A stretch of 10,851 nt of DNA from JAYUHK01 sp043778415. GTDB taxonomy: Bacteria; Bacteroidota; Bacteroidia; Chitinophagales; Saprospiraceae. This document shows positions 6,248 to 10,851 of this stretch, in pieces; the stretch's first letter is position 1, and every line of letters begins with the position of its first letter. The stretch lies in the NCBI GenBank assembly GCA_043778415.1, contig JAYWGG010000364.1:1-10851 (forward strand), in the 5' to 3' direction. The notes below the pieces were generated by a model that did no database searches, was not told where the DNA came from, and was given only the letters and a program-made list of their open reading frames with translations. The translations under genes were made by a program, and so were the position numbers.

Positions 6248-7249
6248 ATGGAATATCCGATTACGCTTCGAATAAAAAATTTTAGAAGTCTTGAAGACGT
6301 TACGCTCCAGTTGAACGATGTCAATTTGTTCGTCGGTCCCAACAATTCGGGCAAAACCAACGTGTTCAAAGCCTTGCAGTTTTTCGGTAGGAATATTTCG
6401 GAACGATTTATTCATAAACATGATGATGAAGTTTCTAAAAATGCGCCCAAAGGAAGTGAAATATACGTTTCGCTTTCAGCGCCTAATGGAGAGTTTTTGG
6501 AGCGTAATTTTCACAAAGTTTTAGATAGGAAGTCAGCACTTCCCGAAATATTTGATTTTTTTGTAGGTATTAAAGATTTTTATGCGATACGAGTTGATGA
6601 AGTCAGAAAAGCCACACCGCACAAAGTAAATTTATACAGCGTACAAGAAGATGGGTCAAATTTGCCTTCTTTTATTGATTTTTTAGATAATAATCACCCA
6701 GATATTTTAGAAAAAATAAAAGCAGACTTTACGGACTGCATTCCCGAATTTATAAATTTCAAAATACCTGTCTGGATGATGAACAGAGATGTTCCGATGC
6801 GGAAGCTAAAATTTTTCGACGCTTTGGGTAATAGTTTTTGGGCAGACGAAGTATCGGACGGTGTGTTGTATTTTTTAGCGTTGGTTTGCATTATTCATCA
6901 ACCCAATCCGCCAAAATTATTGTTGCTCGAAGAGCCAGAAAACGGGATTCATCCGCGCCGCATCAGCAAAATTATAGATTATATTTTTGACTTGGCAGAA
7001 AAAAAACAAATTATGGTCATTATGACCACTCACAGTCCTGTGGTGTTAGATGAGTTTAAAAATTCGCACGATAATGTTTTTATTTTCGATAGAAACGAAA
7101 CTACAAAATCAACCGATATAGTGCGATTAAGCGATTTCGTAGGAGATTTCAACCGAAAAGCAGAAGAAAATAAGCAACCGCTTTTTCCAACCGATACCCT
7201 TGGCACTTACTGGCTGAGCGGTCTGATAAACGGAGTACCTAAAAGATGA
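6248..7249 (+). CDS. RecF/OLD-like AAA ATPase, first gene of a two-gene module
   Basis: This 333-aa ABC/SMC-type ATPase begins ITLRIKNFRSLEDVTLQL, the typical N-terminus of AAA_21/AAA_15-like ATPases. Walker A is GPNNSGKT (30-37). An ABC-signature-like DEVSDGVLYFLALV lies at 200-213, Walker B LLLLEEPENGIHP at 224-236, and the H-loop/sensor MTTHSPVVLDEF at 259-270. Residues about 60-195 form a non-conserved insert. There is no long SMC coiled coil and no C-terminal TOPRIM domain, unlike one-piece OLD proteins; that part appears to be supplied by the next gene. ATPases of this type pair with small nuclease-like or toxin partners in defence modules such as RloAB, PARIS and Septu, where they sense or clamp DNA or phage proteins. 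It is joined to the next gene by an ATGA overlap, which favours coupled translation of a complex. DNA is AT-rich (12-17 G+C in 60 bases in two segments counted). It has an A-rich leader and no Shine-Dalgarno sequence. Confidence 0.85.
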   Translation: MEYPITLRIKNFRSLEDVTLQLNDVNLFVGPNNSGKTNVFKALQFFGRNISERFIHKHDDEVSKNAPKGSEIYVSLSAPNGEFLERNFHKVLDRKSALPEIFDFFVGIKDFYAIRVDEVRKATPHKVNLYSVQEDGSNLPSFIDFLDNNHPDILEKIKADFTDCIPEFINFKIPVWMMNRDVPMRKLKFFDALGNSFWADEVSDGVLYFLALVCIIHQPNPPKLLLLEEPENGIHPRRISKIIDYIFDLAEKKQIMVIMTTHSPVVLDEFKNSHDNVFIFDRNETTKSTDIVRLSDFVGDFNRKAEENKQPLFPTDTLGTYWLSGLINGVPKR

Positions 7250-7866
7250 CGCACCTAAAATACGGTATATTTGCCGAAGATGCGGCTACTCGAGTATTTT
7301 TGGAGGTAGCAACCCCAAAGTTACTCACTCATCTGAATTTAGAAATGGGAACAAAGCATACTGGAGAATATTGCGAAGATTTTACGAACCAAGAACAACC
7401 TAAAAATGGATTAGATGGTTTTAAAAAAGCGATGATTCCAGCTTTGACAAAAGCGATTATTGAGTACAAAATAAATTTGTGCTTTCTGGCTCGCGATTGC
7501 GATGAAAAAAATTTGCTTTCAGAATTTGAGGGTATAAAATCCGAAATTCCCGATGTCCAGTCGCCTTACGCAGTAATTTGTATTCCCCAAAAATGTATAG
7601 AGTCTTGGGCCTGGTATTGCAAGGAATCTTTTGAAAAATTGCCGCCCGAAGATATTGAGGATTTGGGAAATACTGCGATGAAAAATAAAATGTATTTGAT
7701 AAAAAACGGACGAGCGGGGTCTAAAGGAAAAAAAGTTACTCAAAAATACACCGAGCAACTTGACATCGTGCATATTCTCCAAAAATCAATAAGTTTTCGA
7801 TTTTTCTACTCCGAATTAAAAACCTTTTTACTCAAAAAACAGTACAATACTCCGACAGTTCAATAG
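7246..7866 (+). CDS. TOPRIM-like (DUF4276-resembling) protein, second gene of the ATPase module
   Basis: This 206-aa protein partners the ATPase through an ATGA overlap at 7246-7249. The order of acidic motifs is that of TOPRIM/DUF4276-type nuclease folds: Glu11 after the first beta strand in YGIFAEDAATRVFLE, a helix, then FLARDCDEKN with Asp84 and Asp86 after a strand, then VICIPQKCIESWAWY with Glu119, and a C-terminal SFRFFYSELKTFL helix (183-195) resembling the end of DUF4276 proteins. The first motif differs from the usual E-G-x-T-E: the Gly is Asp12 and the second Glu is Arg16. The predicted role is a metal-dependent nuclease or effector acting with the ATPase, probably in phage or plasmid defence. 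This rests on motif order, not a proven family match, so a different effector activity is possible. No clear terminator follows; the next gene, thrS, is 167 bp away with its own upstream region. Confidence 0.6.
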   Translation: MTHLKYGIFAEDAATRVFLEVATPKLLTHLNLEMGTKHTGEYCEDFTNQEQPKNGLDGFKKAMIPALTKAIIEYKINLCFLARDCDEKNLLSEFEGIKSEIPDVQSPYAVICIPQKCIESWAWYCKESFEKLPPEDIEDLGNTAMKNKMYLIKNGRAGSKGKKVTQKYTEQLDIVHILQKSISFRFFYSELKTFLLKKQYNTPTVQ

Positions 7867-7903
7867 TTATTAGTTGTTATTTTTTAATTTTTAGTCGCAT
7901 AAA

Positions 7904-8006
7904 TAATTGCTAATCAATTAGGAATGAAGAAAAAAATAAGTACCTTATTTTAGACGCGTTCATTAGTTACAACATTATACAATTACAAGTAATTCTTTGC
8001 AATTAC
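7904..8006. promoter_or_regulatory. AT-rich dyads upstream of thrS
   Basis: In the 167-bp gap before thrS, TAATTG (7904-7909) and CAATTA (7915-7920) form an inverted repeat. Nearer the gene, AATTAC-AA-GTAATT (7981-7994) is a perfect 6+6 dyad, and CAATTAC recurs at 7980-7986 and 8000-8006, 20 bp apart. These could be operator or leader structures controlling thrS, or simply AT-rich DNA. I see no exact TAnnTTTG promoter and no T-box-like leader. Confidence 0.3.
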
Positions 8007-8033
8007 CTATCATTTTTTTAGTCAAAGATATTC

Positions 8034-9953
8034 ATGATAAACATTACTTTTCCCGACGGGAACGTCCGACAGTACGAAACGGGAACTTCCGCCATGGAGG
8101 TCGCCAAATCCATCAGCGAAGGACTGGCGCGCAGTATTCTGGTTGCCAAAATCAACGGCGAAACCCGTGACCTTTCGCGCCCAATCACAGAGGACGCTGC
8201 TATTCAGTTTCTCAAATGGGACGATAAAGAAGGCAAAAATACTTACTGGCACTCGTCCGCGCACCTCATGGCGGAGGCTTTGGAAGTCTTGTATCCCGGC
8301 ACTAAATTCGGCATCGGTCCTGCCCTCGAAAACGGCTTTTACTACGATGTGGACACCGCCGACAAGTCGCTTGCTGCGGCAGATTTGGCTGCCATCGAAG
8401 CCAAAATATTAGAGTTGGCGCGGCAAAAAAATCAGTTCGTCCGCCGCGAAGTGCCAAAAGCCGAAGCCATCGCTTTCTTTCAAGAGAAAGGCGACCAGTA
8501 CAAATTGGAACTTTTGGAGGACTTGGAAGACGGCAAAATTACTTTTTATTCACAGGGAAATTTTACGGATTTGTGTCGCGGACCGCATATCCCGTCCACC
8601 GATTCGATAAAAGCAGTCAAGCTCACCAATCTTGCAGGTGCCTACTGGCGCGGCGACGATTCGCGCCCGCAAATGACTCGCATCTACGGCATTACATTTC
8701 CGAAGCAGGGCGAGTTGGACGAATATTTGAAGATGATAGAGGAAGCCAAAAAGCGCGACCACCGCAAACTCGGTGCCGAAATGGAGCTTTTTATGTTCTC
8801 CGAAAAAGTCGGCGCGGGCTTGCCGATTTGGCTGCCCAAAGGAACTGCGCTGCGGAGTCGGCTCGAAGATTTTTTGAAAAAAGAACAAATCAAACGCGGC
8901 TACCAACCCGTCATCACGCCGCATATTGGGAGTAAAAAACTCTACGAAACTTCTGGACACTGGGAAAAATACGGTGCCGATAGCTTCCAACCTATCCATA
9001 CGCCTCGCGAGGGCGAAGTTTTTTTGTTGAAACCAATGAACTGTCCCCACCATTGCGAAATTTTTGCCAATCGCCCACGTTCCTACAAGGAACTGCCGCT
9101 CCGAATTGCCGAATTTGGCAACGTCTATCGCTACGAACAAACGGGCGAACTGCATGGTCTGACCCGTGTGCGCGGCTTTACGCAGGACGATGCGCACCTT
9201 TTTTGTACCTCCGACCAAGTGGAGGGCGAGTTCATCAGCGTCGTCGAACTCACGATGTTCGTTTTAGAAAAAATGGGTTTTAGCGACTATACGGCTCAAA
9301 TATCGCTCCGCCACCAAACCAATCGAGAAAAATACATCGGCTCTGATGAAGACTGGGAAAAGGCGGAAACCGCTATCCTCGAAGCGACTAAAAAAGTGGG
9401 TCTAAAAACCAAAATAGAGTACGGCGAAGCAGCTTTTTATGGTCCGAAGTTGGACTTTATGGTCAAAGACGCGCTCGGTCGGTCGTGGCAGTTGGGGACG
9501 GTCCAAGTGGATTACAACTTGCCCAAACGCTTTGAGCTTGAATACGTTGGGGCAGACAACCAAATGCACCGCCCTGTGATGATTCACCGTGCGCCGTTTG
9601 GTTCGATGGAGCGTTTCATCGGGGTTTTGATAGAGCATTGCGCGGGAAAATTCCCGCTTTGGCTTGCGCCCGACCAGTTCGCTATCCTCCCGATCAGCGA
9701 GCGGTTCACGGAGTATTGCAACGAACTCAAAGCTACTTTGGCGCAGCACGACATCAGAGGCTACGTGGACGAGCGCAACGAAACGATAGGCAGAAAAATC
9801 CGCGACGCAGAAACCAATCGCGTACCGCTGATGCTCGTGATAGGCGAAAAAGAGGTTGCCGAAGGCAAAGTCGCCGTCCGCAAGCAAGGCGAAGGCGACC
9901 AAGGCTCGATGAGCGTAGCAGAATTTGTGGCATACATAGAAAATCTTTTATAA
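8034..9953 (+). CDS. thrS: Threonine--tRNA ligase
   Basis: This 639-aa class II synthetase charges tRNA-Thr with threonine in the cytosol. It has the complete domain set: an N-terminal TGS domain (about 1-60), the editing domain with HSSAHLMAEA (His73, His77) and the DLCRGPHIPST segment carrying Cys181, and the catalytic core with motif 2 around RIAEFGNVYRYE (357-368). Motif 3, HRAPFGSMERFIG, is at 518-530. Zinc ligands are Cys337 (MNCPHHC), His388 (DDAHLF) and His518. The C-terminal anticodon-binding domain is at about 545-639. Length and motifs match typical bacterial ThrRS, and editing and zinc sites are intact. The start is ATG 8034, which opens directly into the TGS strand INITFPDG. The gene ends at a strong terminator and is not followed by infC-rpmI-rplT, the cluster often found downstream of thrS. 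Confidence 0.98.
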   Translation: MINITFPDGNVRQYETGTSAMEVAKSISEGLARSILVAKINGETRDLSRPITEDAAIQFLKWDDKEGKNTYWHSSAHLMAEALEVLYPGTKFGIGPALENGFYYDVDTADKSLAAADLAAIEAKILELARQKNQFVRREVPKAEAIAFFQEKGDQYKLELLEDLEDGKITFYSQGNFTDLCRGPHIPSTDSIKAVKLTNLAGAYWRGDDSRPQMTRIYGITFPKQGELDEYLKMIEEAKKRDHRKLGAEMELFMFSEKVGAGLPIWLPKGTALRSRLEDFLKKEQIKRGYQPVITPHIGSKKLYETSGHWEKYGADSFQPIHTPREGEVFLLKPMNCPHHCEIFANRPRSYKELPLRIAEFGNVYRYEQTGELHGLTRVRGFTQDDAHLFCTSDQVEGEFISVVELTMFVLEKMGFSDYTAQISLRHQTNREKYIGSDEDWEKAETAILEATKKVGLKTKIEYGEAAFYGPKLDFMVKDALGRSWQLGTVQVDYNLPKRFELEYVGADNQMHRPVMIHRAPFGSMERFIGVLIEHCAGKFPLWLAPDQFAILPISERFTEYCNELKATLAQHDIRGYVDERNETIGRKIRDAETNRVPLMLVIGEKEVAEGKVAVRKQGEGDQGSMSVAEFVAYIENLL

Positions 9954-9995
9954 AAAAACCGTCGCTCGAAAACACATTTCGAGCGACGGACTTTT
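9951..9995. terminator. Bidirectional intrinsic terminator between convergent genes
   Basis: CCGTCGCTCGAAA (9959-9971) pairs perfectly with TTTCGAGCGACGG (9977-9989), giving a 13-bp stem over a 5-nt ACACA loop. On the minus strand the stem is followed by seven T (complement of 9952-9958), a classic terminator for the secreted-protein gene arriving from the right. On the plus strand only ACTTTT follows, so it is weaker but still serves thrS, whose stop codon is 5 nt before the stem. Confidence 0.85.
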
Positions 9996-10018
9996 GGGGG
10001 GAGGTGGAAAAACTTTTT

Positions 10019-10851
10019 TTATTCCATTTTGATGAATTTGATTGGCTTTAATTGTCTGCCGTACGCACTTTTGGCTGCTACGAAATAAATTCCCTGCGGC
10101 AACTGCTGGACGTTTATACTTTTTGGCGTTTCACGCTCAAAAGTTTCGAGTGGTAGCACTTGCTGACCCAATGAATTAAGAATATAAAGCACCCCGTCGC
10201 TTTTTTCACTTTTTACGACTATTTCGTGACTGACTACATTTGATGTCAAAGTTAGTTCATTTTCTGTATTTGTCACGTCGTCTATCGCTGTGAAAATACT
10301 ATTTTTGAACGTAATATGCAGTCCGCTAATTTTTGTAGTCAGTGAAGTAGCTCCGCAATGTGTTCCAACGGCAGCCCAAAGTTGGTCGTGCGTGACAGGC
10401 GAACATTCGGTGATAACATCTATTCTTTCAATAATATCCTTTATGTTTTGGTTGGAATACATCAATATGTAATAAACATCTCTATCGCCGCAGTTGATTT
10501 CAAAACTTCTATTTGCCAAATTATCGGCTATTGGTTTTCGCTTGTTGATGCGAGAATCAAAACTAACTGGAAAATAGATAGGTTGATAGCCCACAGAATC
10601 TTGATGAAGTTGGTACAGACAGCTAAAATGAGCAGAGTCGCGCTGTCGAATTCTGAGATATTTTTCAGTTGTAATCGGGATATTGGTCAAATCAACCTCT
10701 CCCTTGCTTGGGTCGAGTCCAATGGTCGCATTATTATTGTACTGTATTACGACCGTATCGCTAACATAGTCTATGTCGGTTGCTACGATTTTTAGATATT
10801 GTGCAAATCCTATTTGTTGGAGCGCACAAAAAAAAATTAGATGGAATATTA
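10019..10851 (-). CDS. Secreted protein with type IX secretion C-terminal sorting domain (5' end outside window)
   Basis: The frame is open from the right edge to TAA at 10019-10021, giving 276 complete codons. The first visible residues, IFHLIFFCALQQIGFAQ, are the hydrophobic core and cleavage region (likely after G-F-A) of a signal peptide, so only a few N-terminal codons including the start are missing. The nearest start-like codon inside the window (TTG at 10690) would wrongly discard the signal. The mature part begins YLKIVATDIDYVSDTVVIQY, a beta-rich secreted pattern with no recognised enzyme motif. Four Cys lie in the middle (near FSCLY, INCGD, TECSP, THCGA). The last ~70 residues are a T9SS type A sorting domain: GVLYILNSLGQQV, then NVQQLPQGIYFVAAKS and the KPIKFIKME end. 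Export by Sec, then T9SS delivery to the surface or outside the cell, is expected. Function is unknown. Confidence 0.85.
   Translation of the reverse strand, partial: IFHLIFFCALQQIGFAQYLKIVATDIDYVSDTVVIQYNNNATIGLDPSKGEVDLTNIPITTEKYLRIRQRDSAHFSCLYQLHQDSVGYQPIYFPVSFDSRINKRKPIADNLANRSFEINCGDRDVYYILMYSNQNIKDIIERIDVITECSPVTHDQLWAAVGTHCGATSLTTKISGLHITFKNSIFTAIDDVTNTENELTLTSNVVSHEIVVKSEKSDGVLYILNSLGQQVLPLETFERETPKSINVQQLPQGIYFVAAKSAYGRQLKPIKFIKME

Noticed and set aside
6184..6369. N-terminal extension of the acyltransferase frame up to 6369
   Set aside because: It would overlap the start of the divergent ATPase gene and lacks acyltransferase similarity; the ATG at 6183 fits the domain start.
8550..9218. 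222-codon minus-strand ORF inside thrS (also 9402-9902)
   Set aside because: They are antisense shadows of the intact ThrRS reading frame.
1..10851. tRNA, rRNA, CRISPR array, insertion sequence, integrase or att site
   Set aside because: No cloverleaf-like sequence, regularly spaced repeat array, transposase motif or flanking duplication was found on reading both strands.

Overview
The window looks like a chromosomal segment from a member of the Bacteroidota. The evidence is a secreted protein ending in a type IX secretion (Por) C-terminal sorting domain, A-rich leaders with no clear Shine-Dalgarno sequences, several matches to the Bacteroidota promoter core TAnnTTTG, and a DUF421/M48/RprY-like gene repertoire. 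I cannot fix the genus. Composition is mosaic: housekeeping genes are moderately GC-rich, while the cassette at 6248-7866 is clearly AT-rich.

Layout. Positions 1-113 may hold the tail of a plus-strand gene. From 173 to 6183 six genes lie on the minus strand. In their own transcription order they are: a 440-aa PlsC-like membrane acyltransferase with its own intrinsic terminator, an OmpR-type response regulator, a short DUF421/YetF-type membrane protein, an M48 zinc metalloprotease lipoprotein, a TrpF-like barrel protein that has lost the usual catalytic motif, and RadA. The M48 and TrpF-like genes are 5 nt apart and almost certainly co-transcribed. A non-coding stretch (1553-1943) lies upstream of radA. 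It contains a perfect 14-bp inverted repeat and, unexpectedly, one strong and one weak terminator-like hairpin oriented for a plus-strand transcript that matches no gene.

Divergent from the acyltransferase, on the plus strand, is a two-gene unit joined by an ATGA overlap (6248-7866). It encodes a RecF/OLD-like AAA ATPase of 333 aa and a 206-aa protein with TOPRIM-like acidic motifs. This has the architecture of a split ATPase-nuclease defence module, is AT-rich, and sits between housekeeping genes. It is the best candidate for a poorly described system here. Downstream is full-length thrS (639 aa), not followed by infC. A 13-bp-stem bidirectional terminator then separates thrS from a convergent gene for a secreted T9SS-sorted protein, whose start codon lies beyond the right edge.

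Functionally, most of the window is unrelated housekeeping: DNA repair (radA), translation (thrS), lipid synthesis (acyltransferase) and envelope quality control or signalling (M48, DUF421, response regulator). The ATPase/TOPRIM-like pair is the accessory element. No tRNA, rRNA, CRISPR array, transposase or integrase was recognised.
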